Assembly: GCA_941918925.1 (NCBI GenBank)
Contig: OW799233.1
Coordinates: 154,794,845-154,858,844, forward strand
Direction: 5' to 3'
Source: Phyto melanocephala
Lineage: Eukaryota; Arthropoda; Insecta; Diptera; Rhinophoridae
DNA length: 64,000 bases
Positions within the stretch are counted from its first letter, which is position 1; every line of letters begins with the position of its first letter. The position numbers were made by a program, and so were the translations under genes. Shown here piece by piece: positions 1 through 11,748 of the stretch. The notes under the pieces were generated by a model, which worked only from the letters and a program-made list of their open reading frames with translations, had not been told where the DNA came from and did no database searches.

Positions 1-585
1 CTTTTGATTTTCTTTAAATGGCAAATTGCTGTTAGTTTGCTTACAAGTAAATTTATGTTGAAAGTATGTGTAACTGTGTTTGTTGTAAGCAAAGATGATG
101 AGTTGATTTTAACAAGAAAACGTAAAAGGAAAACAACAACAAAAACAACGTTGACAAAACTGTATATTTCGTTAAAAAACAAAACTAATAAATTTAATGT
201 TGCAGATAAATATTGTCTGTCATGCGAGCAAAATGAATAAACTTTACTTTTTTTTTTTTTAGCAACAATTCAGTATTTTTTTTATTTGAATTATTGTTGC
301 TGTTGTTGTTGCTGTTGTTTAACAAAATAATATACCCAATTTTTTCTTTAGTTTTTAAGATAAAGACTTTCAAATTGTGTGAATTTTTCAAAAGGAAAAC
401 TTTTTGTTTTGTTGGAATATTTATATTTGGCATTTGCTTAAACATTGCGTTTCAATACAAACAATACACAGAGAACAAATTGAAATAATTTGCAAGACGT
501 ACCTAAAAAATATGATCGATGTGTCATTTTGCTCATAGGTTATGTGACTTTATGTGAAAGTCTTTACACATTTTCCCGTTTTGGA
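1..585. other. AT-rich sequence, no gene recognised
   Basis: No supported gene. It contains a short GTT/GCT-type microsatellite around 292-320. The open frames here are short and biased toward Lys, Asn or Phe, as expected of AT-rich non-coding DNA. Confidence 0.5.
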
Positions 586-590
586 GTTTT

Positions 591-1097
591 CTGGTTAGAG
601 TAAACGTGGCATCGACTCCCAGCTGAGCCCAAAAAAAATTTTTTATTTTTTATTTTATATATTATATATATTATTTATTTGGTTGTTGGGTTTATTATAT
701 ATATTTTTTTATATTTAAAATTTTTTTTTTATTTTTTAAAATTTTTTTTTTATTTTTTTAAAATTTTTTTTTTAATTTTTTTAAATATTTTTTTAATTTT
801 TTATTTTATATTTGTTATTTATATTTTTATTATTTTTTTATGTATTTTAAAATTTTTTTTTTAGTTTTTTAATTTTTTTTTATTTGTTTTTTATTTTTTT
901 AAATTTATTTTTTATTTATTTTGCATACGTAAATTTATAATTTTACAATGGGATGTTTTTTTATATTAAGGTTTTTTATATGTATGTACGTATTTCATAT
1001 GAGATGAATGGTAATACAAACTATTTTTATTGCATGACTACACGTTGTGAAGGGTATATAAGATTCGGCACGGCCGAATATAGCAGTGTTACTTGTT
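591..1097 (+). mobile_element. Helentron-like repeat H2, copy 1 (3' half)
   Basis: The right end shows the H2 3' signature: GTGAAGGGTATATAAGATT, then a hairpin with arms TTCGGC/GCCGAA, then the terminus TTACTTGTT at 1089-1097. The same end occurs at 52748, 53072 and, inverted, at 17653. The left part starts inside the element at the GTGGCATCGA...CAGCTGAGCC block (about 609-632), followed by a T-rich low-complexity tract at about 640-910. The 5' end present in other copies is missing. No coding capacity is seen. Assignment to Helentron-type rolling-circle elements is inferred from the 3' hairpin, the asymmetric ends and the lack of a clear target duplication. Confidence 0.7.
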
Positions 1098-2110
1098 AAA
1101 AATTCGATTGTTTTTAAAAAATAAGCAATCGCTTAATGAATACTTAAGTTGTGATTTTGTGAACTTTTATTTTAAGGAAAACAGTCAAAAAGACGATTAG
1201 TACCTGTAACTTAAAAATGTAAGCAGATAAAGAAAAGTTGCGATTAGATTTGAAAGCAGCAAAACAATTTTTAAAAATTAGTAAAAAATTACAATAAAAA
1301 ATTTTTTTTTTCCCTTTTGTAATCGTTAAATTAAATTAAATAGTTGAACCATCGCAGTTAGTAGAGTTGTAGTACAACAGAGTTCGTGGTGTATAGTATA
1401 TCAAATTGACTTTGATGACCAGGTGGATAACAATAAGTGAATCAATATATAAAGTGCAGTATAAGCTTAATCTATTTTCTAAAAATCAAAAAGCCTTGAA
1501 CTTTTATGTAATTTCAAATGTTATTTTTTCGCAATAAAATGAACCCCATTATATTCAAAGGAACAAGCCAACGTTCATAAAAGGTATAAACGTAACAATG
1601 CTGAAAAATTAATATAAATAAAATAAATATAAATTAATATAAATAAAATGGTATGAAGACTAAAAGTGTGTACAGATAAAACAGCGTATGTCAACACAGG
1701 TAGTTTTTAATGAACCAAAATAATGGGAATCGTAATACACAAGGAGATTTAGGTTATACACAACTAATTGTTAACAGAAAGATAATCAAAAAATAATTTG
1801 TACGTTTTTTTCCGTTAAAAAATCGGATTTGGTCCATTTTATTTTCAAAACGTTTAAAATCATGTGAAGAGTGTTTTAAATAAAGATATTAATAATTCAA
1901 AATCGACAAAAAACGGACATAGGCGATTGCTAATGAGAACCACAGATATATCCAGTCCCAATAAAAATTTATGCAAACCCTCTTAAAACAAGCATGATTT
2001 TTTATATACTTAGTAAATTACAACTTGGAAGCGCTATCTTTTTTAATAAATGAAATCAATAAAATATTGCTTTCATTTAGCTGAAAAAAGGCCTTATGAA
2101 AGCGCCTCTG
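1098..2110. other. AT-rich interval, nothing recognised
   Basis: No frame, RNA gene or repeat end could be supported here. Short duplicated AATATAAATAAAAT-type runs occur around 1608-1650. Confidence 0.4.
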
Positions 2111-2114
2111 TTAA

Positions 2115-4029
2115 CCCTTTAACGACGAATGGGACACATATGTCCCTTTTGGTTTTTTCATCAATACTGCCACATTTTATAATTTATTTTGACTTAATCG
2201 GTCTTGTTCGACAAAAAACAAAAGCATCTTTTGGTATCCGTGTTAAACTTAAGTTTTACTTGCTTGAGTTGTGTTTAGGATGTCTTAAAGTCACAAATTT
2301 GCATTTTGTTTTTTCGAAAATTTAGTTTTTTAATATCTCGGATTCTAATTAATACTCTTGGATAAACTTTTAGCGTTAGATATATTAATTCCTTATGTAA
2401 GTTAATTGAACAACGAATGATGTATCGGTTCTATACTTTTAACGGGAGGACTAAAAATGTAATGGGACATATGTGTCCCATTCGTCGTTAAAGGAATTTT
2501 TGTAATGCATTCTTTTTATTTTATTTAAAAATTTTATAACTGAAAAACAAAGAAGGAGCAATCAATTTAGTAAAAAAACAAAACAAAACTAAAAATTTAA
2601 TTTAAAATTATTAATTATTAATTAATTAAAATGTTTAATTATCCTTTAAATGGTTCCTATATGGAGAACCTAAATTAAACTCAGTTTGAGATTTAAAAAA
2701 ATTCCTGTTCTTAGTAAAGCACATTGGTTTTTTTGCATGCAAAACAAATTGTGTTTGTTCGGCTTTCGATTCCGTTCTTTGTGCAAACAACACATCGCTT
2801 CCTGACTTTTATTCATAATGTCCAGCTAAATTTGACAATGCCCACGGTCTTTACCGTGTAAAGGCTCCTCGTGGTGTCGAGATAATACCAACTTTTCGAC
2901 AACAAGAGCCGTCTACTAACTGTGTAGCCAACTGCGAGGAAAGAATTTTTTCGAAACGGTCCCGAGTTATAACCTTCGAAATAAACGGTACTGAATATAT
3001 TTCCATCGTAGACCAGTACAATCTTATTTCAGGTAATATGTGGATACTCATTGCTATAATCAGCCCAAAACATGCTTTAAACTCTTCTTTACTTATAGAA
3101 AATATTATACATTTCTGCTTACAATAAAGTTTTGTTTGGTGAATTATATACTGTACTAGTGTATCGAACTCACAAACTATATTGCAAACTTCTAAAACAA
3201 ACGGGACCTGCTCATAAGCGTTTACTTTTGGGTTTAAAACCTTTCCATATGTGTAATCAGGGTCCATAAAAGACAGCGAAACATAATATTGATTGGGTTT
3301 TTTCCAGTGAACTTTAACTAAAATGTTTTTATCGACCTTAGACTTATTAACATATTTTGCCATTGGCGCATCAGTCTTAGAATTTTTGCTCTTTGAAGGT
3401 TTTTGGGTCTGCAGAATATCTTCAGTTTTGATAACCCCTTTTGCGATTGGCGCATCAGTCTTAAAATTTTTGCTCTTTGAAGGTTTTTGGGTCTGGAGAA
3501 TATCTGCGATTTTCAATTCGGCTCCGATAGCTAAATCAGTGAAATTATCCAAAACACCCCTATCCTCGGTATTCAACTCCAACACATTTTCTTCATCTTC
3601 ACTATTTGATGAATTTAAAAGCTGTACAATTTTATAAAATCGACGCAATTTGCTCATTTTTAAAAATAACTTATATGGTTTACAATAATTAAATGGAAAA
3701 CATGTTTTCAAAGTGCAACTTAAAACATGAATTTATGCAGAAATTACGCACTAGAGTATTGCAATGCAAATAAAGCAATTCTCTAGTCCATGCGTTAACA
3801 TGTTTACCGTTTGCAACGATAAAATGCTTTTATATGTTCAATGAATTTGTTCCCAAATTTTTACCTTTGTCGACGAATGGGACACATATGTCCCATGATT
3901 TTTCTCGTAAAAGGAGTAACAATTTTTAAATTTTGACAAAAGTTTAGTCAAGAAATGTAGAGTTTCCGAGAAAGAATCCGCAATAAAATTTTAAAAATCT
4001 CTAGGCGAAGATTCTTCGTCGTCAAAGGG
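2115..4029 (-). mobile_element. piggyBac-like DNA transposon, internally deleted
   Basis: The element starts with CCCTTTAACGACGAA and ends with TTCGTCGTCAAAGGG. It is flanked by TTAA at 2111-2114 and 4030-4033, the hallmark target of piggyBac elements. A 31-bp perfect inverted repeat pairs 2116-2146 with 2464-2494, and a 24-bp direct copy of its core lies at 3871-3894. All contain the near-palindrome GGGACA-CATA-TGTCCC. The transposase remnant reads leftward from 3711. The element is about 1.9 kb, shorter than an autonomous piggyBac, and the middle of the transposase is missing. It looks immobile on its own but retains plausible ends. Confidence 0.85.
2715..3711 (-). pseudogene. piggyBac-family transposase, deleted internally
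   Basis: The open 286-residue part (3711 to 2851) has an acidic N-terminal region (SEDEENVLELN). Residues about 70-120 carry a near-duplicate segment built on DILQTQKPSKSKN. Then comes a piggyBac N-domain block ending in KEEFKACFGLIIAMSIHILP, RLYWST and ITRDRFEKILS. Sequence after about residue 250 does not match and the catalytic core is absent. A separate out-of-frame piece at about 2715-2792 encodes RCVVCTKNGIES...ICFACKK, resembling the C-terminal Cys-rich domain of piggyBac transposases. Frameshifts and stops separate the pieces. It would bind and cut TTAA-flanked ends if whole, but this copy cannot be catalytic. Confidence 0.8.
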
Positions 4030-4299
4030 TTAAGCATGTAAAATTCGGCTCAAAGTGTTCGCAATACAACGTTATTCCCTCAAAGGAATGAGAGAAAATG
4101 AATTTTTCTCAATTAATACAAAAATCATTTCAATGGTTTTAACTTACTTTGCTGCTTCTATGTAAGACATAACAGTAAGCGCATATAGGAGGTTTGCCTT
4201 TTATATTTCAGCATTAGAGACAACAAATAAATATTTATCATCGACAAGGGCTTTATTGCTTAAAATATTTTTCCTGAAGATATATACGTATAAACCAGA

Positions 4300-5205
4300 G
4301 CTGTTAAATTTGGATTACGATTAGTAATCAATTAGATTACATTTTAAAAATAATGGTATTGATAACATAATCCCCTTTTGAACAATTCTTGATTATTAAT
4401 TGATTATGATTACAAATAATCCAAAAGTAATCAAGATTATTTAGGATTACGAGAAAAAAAAATCAGAAATAATTAAAAGTAATCCAAAAAAGAATTGACT
4501 ACTTTTAAGGAATATTTTTGATTATATTTGATTATTTTTTTAAAATTTTGAATTTACAGCATGTTATACATATATACATTTTATTTTAAAAAATCCACAA
4601 AAAAAAAAGGTAAAATACGTGAAAAAAATAATAATATGAAACAAATTCATTCAGAATACATTCACTTCAAAAAAAAAAGTTTTATAATTTACATATATTT
4701 ACAATTGGCCTTAATTACAACAAATTTTTCAAAAGAAAAATCAGACAATGATTGCCGCCTTGGACTGTTGACGATCCCGGCAAAAGAAAACAGTCGTTCA
4801 ACTGGAATTGAAGACGTTAAGACGTGTTAAAAAAAATAAGTGCATCCCTTAGTAAATCATATTTTTGCCAACAATAATAATAACGAAAAATGAAAAAAAA
4901 AACAACTAATTAAATAATGGTAGAATTTCATGAAGAAAAATGTATTTGTGACAGTATTGCCATAATTTCGCCAAATAAAAAAAATAATCGAAAATAATCC
5001 TTAAAAGTATTCGAATTATTTTTTGATTACTTTTGATTATTTTCTCGTAATCCTAAATAATCTTGATTACTTTTGGATATCTGTAATCGTAACCAATTAG
5101 TAATCGTACGAATCTGAAAATAGTCGTAATATAATCATTACTTCAACTTAAAAAAAAATTTAATTACTAATTATTACGATAGGTAATCATTACTTAACGG
5201 CTATG
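4300..5205. mobile_element. Foldback/MITE-like element with long inverted repeats
   Basis: Two blocks rich in TAATCC/GGATTA words are inverted copies of each other. The segment at 4420-4456 matches the reverse complement of 5041-5077 over about 37 bases, and similarity extends outward. The outer limits resemble GCTGTTAA on the left (about 4301) and TTAACGGC on the right (about 5195). The 450-bp centre is AT-rich and encodes nothing recognisable. No target duplication could be fixed. The superfamily is unknown. Confidence 0.6.
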
Positions 5206-5229
5206 CGTGTAAACCAAATTTTACAGCAC

Positions 5230-5540
5230 TTTTTTCATTCGGATTGAGGTATTTCCAAAACATGCATGTTTAACGCATCAATGCTTCATCAGGTATTGGA
5301 AAACGTTGACCTCGCAATTTATTTTTTCTGTTAATGAATAAAAAAGTATTTTGCTGCCAAGTCGGGACAATACGGCGGATGACTCATTAAATCGACGTTT
5401 TGAGTTCTCAAAAAGTTTCTTGTCTGAACCGAGGTGTGCGACCTTACATTGTTGTCGTAAAGAATGATCTGTGTTTGGCGGTTGGGTTTTCTTATTTCCC
5501 TGATGACTTCTAACCAAGAATAGTTGTGTTCTACCATCAA
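5230..5540 (-). pseudogene. mariner (DD34D) transposase C-terminal remnant
   Basis: Reading leftward from 5540, one frame gives EVIREIRKPNRQ...IILYDNNVRSHT followed by HPPYCPDLAAKYFF, matching the mariner region with the second and third catalytic aspartates. The spacing is right: 34 residues lie between the Asp of YDN and the position after DLAA. The third catalytic Asp is Lys here. A frameshift moves the tail (TEKINCEVNVFQYLMK) into another frame. Only the C-terminal third remains and no TIRs were found. It is a dead fragment. Confidence 0.75.
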
Positions 5541-6419
5541 ACTGTACTAAAGGAATGTCAGTTGCCAGATTGCAGCGCTGGGGTCTTCCAATACCAAAAT
5601 ATAAAAGGCAACCATCGTATAACGCTACTGATAAATAGTTTTTTGTTTCTTTTCCTTTAAGTGTACTTGTTTCATGATAAAGTAATGTGAGTTCAAAAAC
5701 CTACATCCTGCTGTTACAAAAATAATTTAACTAAATAAAATTCACTATAGTTATTTGCATTTTCTACAAAAAAAAAAAAAATAAAAGAACAAGAAATCTC
5801 TCATAAAATGTAATAACATTTTAAACACAAAACTTTAAATGTCACAACAAAAAAAAAAGGACTCTTTTTTGAAACAGGAAATGAAAATAAATACATACCA
5901 ACTCAAATACAACCGAATGCATTTCCGTTTTAGTAAACTTTTATATTGTTTTCAAGAAAACGTAAAAAAATGTTATAGATATCCAAACTCCCCTAAATTA
6001 AAATGTTACTTTTTTGCTGCCAGAAAAAAATCTTAGATATTCACTCAAAATATTATTGCCACGAAGGGAGGAAATATAAAAAAACAACAACTATTTCTCA
6101 CACTCTTTACACACATTTAACGTACAATAATACTGAAAAGTTTTTCTTTAAGTTAACCCTGTAGTCTAGGCTAGTTTTTCCGAACTGAGGTCAAATTTCA
6201 AAATTCGATAGCAGTTAAAGTTTTACTTGATCGTTCGAATTTTTTGTGCTTTTGGCATAGGGATTATAAGGAGAATTTTATAATTTCACACAAGCAATCG
6301 AATGCCGTTATATGGTTTTGCGAATTATATAAATTTGGAAATTAAAATAGAAAACTATGCACATTGACTACTTTAAAGATTACCGAGAGACAGTAGAACA
6401 GCAGCCGTTGTGTAGCTCA
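5541..6419. other. AT-rich interval, nothing recognised
   Basis: Poly-A and poly-T runs dominate. The open frame at 5839-6036 is low-complexity and lacks any recognisable domain. Confidence 0.4.
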
Positions 6420-6575
6420 CTTGGGTCCATTATATTGATCCCATTGTTATAACTAAATAAAATAGAAAAAAAGAGAAGCAGACCAGTCCAGAGTCTCTGG
6501 CGGGAATCGAACCCGCAACCCCCAGACTAGTAGACTAGCACACTACTGACAAGTCCACTGATTAATAAATCTGCC
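6420..6575 (-). mobile_element. tRNA-derived SINE, copy 1
   Basis: On the minus strand a perfect RNA polymerase III B box, GGTTCGATTCC (6503-6513), sits in a tRNA-like T-arm context (GCGGGTTCGATTCCCGCC). An A-box-like TGTCAGTAGTG (6541-6551) lies upstream at a tRNA-like distance. It is followed by AGAGACTCTGGACTGGTC and a tail reaching to about 6420. The head does not fold as a complete tRNA. A second copy with the same B box and the same downstream block is at 45566-45770. Confidence 0.7.
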
Positions 6576-7341
6576 GGGCAGAGTTTGGGATGTGCCACTG
6601 TATTTGTGGGTGGGGTGGGTGTTTTTGTGGTTGATGATCATTTTGCGTTCATTGTCATGGCATTTTCATGTTGTTCAACTTTCAACTTGTTTTTAATACT
6701 TAAACAAAAAAGTATTTTTAAATATTTGAAATCGTTCTTACCAAACGGCATCTTGGTCAAAGGCAGTGTGTTTGCTACAGGATGTTTATATATCGAACAT
6801 TTTATAAATGTTGAAAAGTTTTTGTTGCGTTACTTCTGGTTGCTGTTCGATTTAAAAAACTTTTGTGAAAACTTTTCATATCATTCACTATACGATGCAT
6901 TTAGCTATTTTTTGCTGCAACTTTTGTTTTTTATGCATTTTTTTATGCATCTTTTTTACTTGGCAATAATTGTACGTGGGAAAATTGTTGAACCTTTTAC
7001 AGAAAAGAACAAAAAAAAAAAAAAACAAAACTTTCGTAATGCAAAATTCTTAAGGATTCGAATAAACATTTACTTAAAATAAACTACAGAAAAAGACAAA
7101 CTTGACAATACAACAAAACAACTGTCATTTTACGTGAGATGCTTTAAATGTCATTACGTGTTGCACTTTTTATTTTACAACGATTCTAAGATGTATAAAC
7201 ACAGAATTGAATTGAACTAAATTGAATTAAATTAAAGAAGCCAAAATTAATGTTGGTAATTCTCTTTTATTGTCATCAATAAAACTTTAAAGCCAACATT
7301 TGATTAAAATTTTAATACTTTAGGCTTTAACTGTAAACAAA
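6576..7341. other. AT-rich interval, nothing recognised
   Basis: A 165-codon open frame (6585-7082) is rich in Phe, Leu and Lys and has no recognisable domain. I treat it as non-coding. Confidence 0.4.
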
Positions 7342-9905
7342 AACATAAGAAAGAGTGATATATTCGGCTTTACCGAATCTGATTATACTCTTCACCATCA
7401 TGTATGTACTTAACTTCACATAACAATTATATCGCAGCGTAGCGTAGATTTTAGATTTAATATTATACGCCATTAGGCTTTTGCATAGTTAATTATATTC
7501 TATTCGTCAAGCTCTTTCATTTGTTTTTAATTTTGTGGGGGGGTTAAGGGGGGCGAAGCCGTAACTTCTATATTTTAAGGACTCCATCTTGAAATTTAAC
7601 TTTTTCATAGTTCACCTGGTAAAGCCCATTAATTTCATACCAACATTAAAGGGATTGCAGGGGGTAGATTTTTAAATGCAAGATTTGACCTATTAATATA
7701 TTTAGTGTACGCCCTTTTGTAGTGCATAGATATTAAGGTTTTTATAGTGCTTATTATTCTGCTAGTTAAGTTCTTTCATCTAATATTGACTCTCTCGGTC
7801 CAATAAAATTTAAAAAAATCGATATTTGTTTGTATTTTGTATACTAATATCTCTTGTGTTTTGGTGCTTATATCTCAGTTAGTTTTAAACAGATTTATTA
7901 GCTTTTTTCAGAAATACTTTCTGAGGCTACGGTTTGCAATTTTTTGTCACCAAAGAGTCCAAAAATTATTTAGAAGCTTGGGTGAATTTATATATATATA
8001 TATATTATTTCCCATGGTTCCTATAAGGAGCATAGGGCCATAACAAACTGGTTCCATTGTGTTTTGTCCGATGCTATGGTTTTTATTTCCTTCCAGCTTT
8101 AGTTTTGTGTGGTAGCTTCGAGTTCGATTTGACGACGCCAAGTGTGAGATGGTCTACCTCTTCTTCGGCTACCTTGCGGGTTCCATTCTATGGCGTTTCT
8201 AGTGATGTCGTCATTTGATTTACGCAAAGTATGACCTATCCATCTCCATTTTCTTCTTAATATTTCCGTATTTATGGGTTTTTGACCAGTTTCGTTCCAT
8301 AATCTTACATTGTATATAGTAACATATTTTAATTCGGTTTCGAATGTCATCACTAGAGCCTCCTTTTGTAGTTAGTAAGCTGCCATGATAGCAAAATGTT
8401 GTAACATCCACGAGTTCTTGATAATTTATTGTAAATGATCTGTTGTTGAAGGCATTTATTCTCATTACCTTTGTTTTGGTAATGTTTATTTTCAAACCAA
8501 ATCAAGCTGCTTCGGCATGAACTGCGTAAAGCTTATCCTGCATATCGTTGTAGTTGTGCGATAAAATACTGATATCGTCTGCATAGTCAAGGTCTTCCTG
8601 TCTACTATTAAGTCCCCATTTTATTCCCCTCTGCGTGCGTGAGGCCGTATGCATTATATTGTCCAGGACAATATTAAAGAGGAGGGGCGACAGCACGCAC
8701 CCTTGTCTTACTCCGGTTTTAATTTCAAATTTATCGCTGACAGCGCCCTTATGCAGAATACGGCAGCATGCATTGTGGTATAGAGCCTTTATGAGTTCGA
8801 CAATCTTGTCTGGGGTGCCTTTACATCTTAGTGCCTTCCAAATAGCCGAATGGGATAGGGTATCAAAGGCTTTTTCAAAGTCAATGAAGACCAAGTAAAG
8901 CGGAGATCTCCATTCAACAGATTGTTCAATGATGATGCGAGTGATGTTTACATGATCGATGCATGATTTCCGTGGACGGAAGCCAGCCTGTTTATTGCGA
9001 AGAAGCGGATCGAATGCGGTTGAAAGCCTTTTGTTATTAATTTGGGAGATAATTTTGTTTGTCATGTTGATTAGGGTGATTCCACGCCAGTTTTTACATT
9101 GTGATAAGTCCCCCTTTTTTGGTATGTTGATAATTAGTCGTTTTATCTCGTCGCATAATGCATTAGTTAGCCAGAACTGTTCAATAATACTGTACATGAT
9201 CTTAGCACTGATTTCGGGCGATGCCTTAAGTAGTTCGGGCGGTATATTGACGGGCCCAGGGACCTTGTTGTTTTTCAGGTACGTTATGGCGTCAATAATT
9301 TGAGTAATTTTAGGGGGTTCCGTGGGTATATCATCTAACGTTATGGTATTCGCAGACACATGTGTTGTTGCCAGTGATCAGCGTGCCTGCTTACATGCGT
9401 ACATTTGGTTTTTTTGAGGTAATTAACTCTCCAGTAGATGATTTAAGAGGTCTGGCAAAGATAAACGAATTTTGGATTAGTTTATTCCATAGTTATTCCA
9501 TAGAGATCTCTCATTATATATGTGGCGGCTGCTGTTTTATCCCGTTTTAGCAGATCGTTGAAATTTGATATATCAAAAACAATATTTTTTTAAATACAAT
9601 ATTATGCCGATTAGTGACCGACTTGTTTTTAGAATATCCCTAGAGTTACATAGCACCTATAAATACTAACAAAGGTTTCTTTAAATTCGTGCTTATTTGT
9701 TCATATCTCAGAAACTTATGTTTCGAATCTGCTGGTTTTCAAAAGCGATTCAATCCCGAATATTTCTAAAATATTAATACCACAACCAACACAGGTACAG
9801 ATGGACATGACTTAATCGACTCGCCTATTTATAAGCTTTCAGAAAATATATTATAAATATATATATAATATAATATATATATTGACAAACAGGTGAAGGG
9901 TATAA
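7342..9905 (-). mobile_element. Helentron-like repeat H2, decayed and interrupted
   Basis: The left end carries a degenerate H2 3' signature (ATATTCGGCTTTACCGAATCT at 7359-7379, then TATACTCTTCACC). The right end carries the H2 5' signature in reverse (CAGGTGAAGGGTATA, ending 9905). Around 9690-9850 is the H2 5' body seen also at 18050-18240: 'catatctcagaaa', 'aaaagcgattcaat' and 'cctatttataagctttcag'. The centre is occupied by an RTE-like LINE. Treating the two ends as one original insertion is inference. Confidence 0.5.
8010..9540 (-). pseudogene. RTE-clade-like LINE, 5'-truncated reverse transcriptase
   Basis: The main frame (9359 to 8502) shows RT motifs in order: LKNNKVPGP, FRPRKSCIDHV, YLVFIDFEKAFDTLSH, TGVRQGCVLSPLLFNIVLD and the catalytic DLDYADDISIL. 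A frameshift or stop near 8500 leads into KINITKTKVMRINAF, then to a tail with RRKWRWIGHTLRKSND, WNPQGSRRRGRPSHTWRR and finally DKTQWNQFVMALCSL near 8030. This tail is typical of RTE-type endonuclease/reverse-transcriptase elements. The endonuclease half is absent. The 3' end runs into a short TATATA tract (about 7990-8006), as RTE elements often do. The catalytic residues are intact but the ORF is broken. The clade name is inference from the tail motifs. Confidence 0.8.
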
Positions 9906-11089
9906 TAAGCAATACTATTGATAAGCTTTTGCTCCCTATATGTATGCTTTACATTTTTCATAAATATACAACATAAATGCAATTACAATAACTTTAGCGT
10001 GATATTAAGCTATTGAATTTAAGCATCATCTCTTTAACGAAAGCTTTTGTCTCTTTCCCTTCATGTTTTATAGTGCTCATTAGCTTACAAATTAAAACAT
10101 TCTAAAACACCATTAAAATTGGCATCATGGAAAACTTTGCTACAACCACAATCGTAAAATTTAACGACTGGCCAAACAAATATCCTATAATACCAATTTA
10201 TTTATGAGTTTTGATTCTTTTCTTAAACTTAATACCAAATTACGAATATAAAAGAAAGAAAAAAGAAATTTTCTCCTGAAAATACTTTACACTGACTGGT
10301 GTTTTTTTGGTTTTCTTTGAGGAAGGGTGACTTTTTCACACAAAATTCAAGATTTCATGGTTATTAAGCAATAGATAATAAAAATGTAACTAGTACTATA
10401 GTAATGAGAAACAGTAGAACATGACATAAAAGAAACGACATTTTTAGTCTTCTCCCTGCTAAATTTAAAATCTATTTTGGAAAGTTTATTCTCCTTTTCT
10501 CTGTTACTATATTATATGGAATAGTAGAAGCTAAAAGTTCATTTTTAAGATTAGGGAACACAATGCACCCGAAAGGAAAATAAAATTTTATTCGTTTAAG
10601 TAAACAGTATGTGAATGAATGGCACAAATGTATGTGTGTGCTTTTAGTTAAGTTATTTAACTTTATGATTAATACGACATATAACTATCATTTCTAATAC
10701 TATTGGCACTGCTACTACGCTAACAACTACAAATATTATTATTGTAATTGTACATACAAAACGTAACTGTAACCCAGTGAGAAATGTAAAAGTACTTTTT
10801 AAAGAATTATTATTTTTTGTTTTCATTGAAAAAATTAAGGGAAATTTAACAAAAGCTGTTTAAAATACTTATTTTTAAACAACTTGCGCTGTGCTTTAGA
10901 CTTGAGGAGTAATTTCTGTGGATCAAAATATAGTTTAGAAAAATTTCCCTTTTGGGAAATTTTGAAGGAAATTTTCTTAAATCTTATTTTTAATTAATTA
11001 AATAGAGAAAAACATTAGTTATATGTAGGTCAAGTTAGAAATCAGAAAAAACCTTAGGGAAATTAAGAATAAATCAATAAATTAAAGCT
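9906..11089. other. AT-rich interval, nothing recognised
   Basis: No gene is supported. Around 10938-10975 is a TTTCCC..GGGAAA inverted motif similar to a cluster at 16930-17350. Confidence 0.4.
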
Positions 11090-11748
11090 GAAAGTCCACA
11101 CCAAGCTTTCTACGCATTTTCGCGTCGTACTCCTCTCTCAACAAAGTTGAATCAATGTAGTTATATGTTGTAAGTTACAGAGCACAAAGCGTAGGACGCT
11201 CTCAGGTATACAACGCAAGAAGTACGAATTCGAATTACTCCATATTCGACAATTTTGTTTGCCTCGTAAGACAGTTCAAGATGTTTTCATCTTATATGGG
11301 ATTTGGTTTTATTGCAAAATTGTCTGCAGTGGCAGACTGCTGACACCAATTTGAGCAGATAATATCCTTGTCGAAACTCTACGATTGGATTGTATGGCAA
11401 CAGCTACAGCAGCGATAGTTTCCTGCGTCCGAACTCAGGCATTTTGATGATAAGGCCTTCTTGCGATTGTGCTACGTTCGGAAAAATTCTTCACCAGCCT
11501 CATTATAGTCCATATGCTAGGAGAAGTGCGGCTAAAAGTGCGCCTATATATTCTTTAGACGGAAACTACGGACTCTAAAGCGTGAAAGCGGCGATCAATA
11601 CAAATTCTTGCTTCATTATTCCAATTCTTCATTTTCGTTAAATCTAAAGATAAATCTATAAAATAAAATAAAAATGGAACAGATTGGTTACACAAAAAAA
11701 AAATTTGTTATGATTTTTTTTTTTGTAGCAGATTTCATTAGCCACCCT
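11090..11748 (-). pseudogene. Tc1/mariner-superfamily N-terminal remnant
   Basis: The right end at about 11748 reads inward as CAGGGTGGCTAATGAAATC after a TA, a TIR like those of the DD41D-type elements elsewhere in this window. Leftward translation gives MKNWNNEARICIDRRFH, then, with stops, RTQETIAAVAVAIQSNRRVS and ILSAQIGVSSLPLQTIL. This matches the second helix-turn-helix region of such transposases (compare EENIAAIAESV...RRRSQQLGL at 20423-21127). The catalytic domain is missing and no left TIR is seen. Confidence 0.65.

Noticed and set aside
679..864. Phe/Ile-rich open frame resembling a membrane protein
   Set aside because: It lies in the T-rich tract of an H2 repeat; hydrophobicity is a by-product of poly-T.
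2050..2325. 91-codon frame as a gene
   Set aside because: It starts outside and runs through the piggyBac end, so it is not a conserved unit.
6480..6560. Genuine tRNA gene on the minus strand
   Set aside because: The T-arm and B box are perfect, but no complete acceptor and anticodon arms can be drawn, and the unit recurs with a SINE body.
6585..7082. 165-codon open frame as a host gene
   Set aside because: Phe/Leu/Lys-rich with no domain, and no splice or codon evidence. It fits chance in AT-rich DNA.
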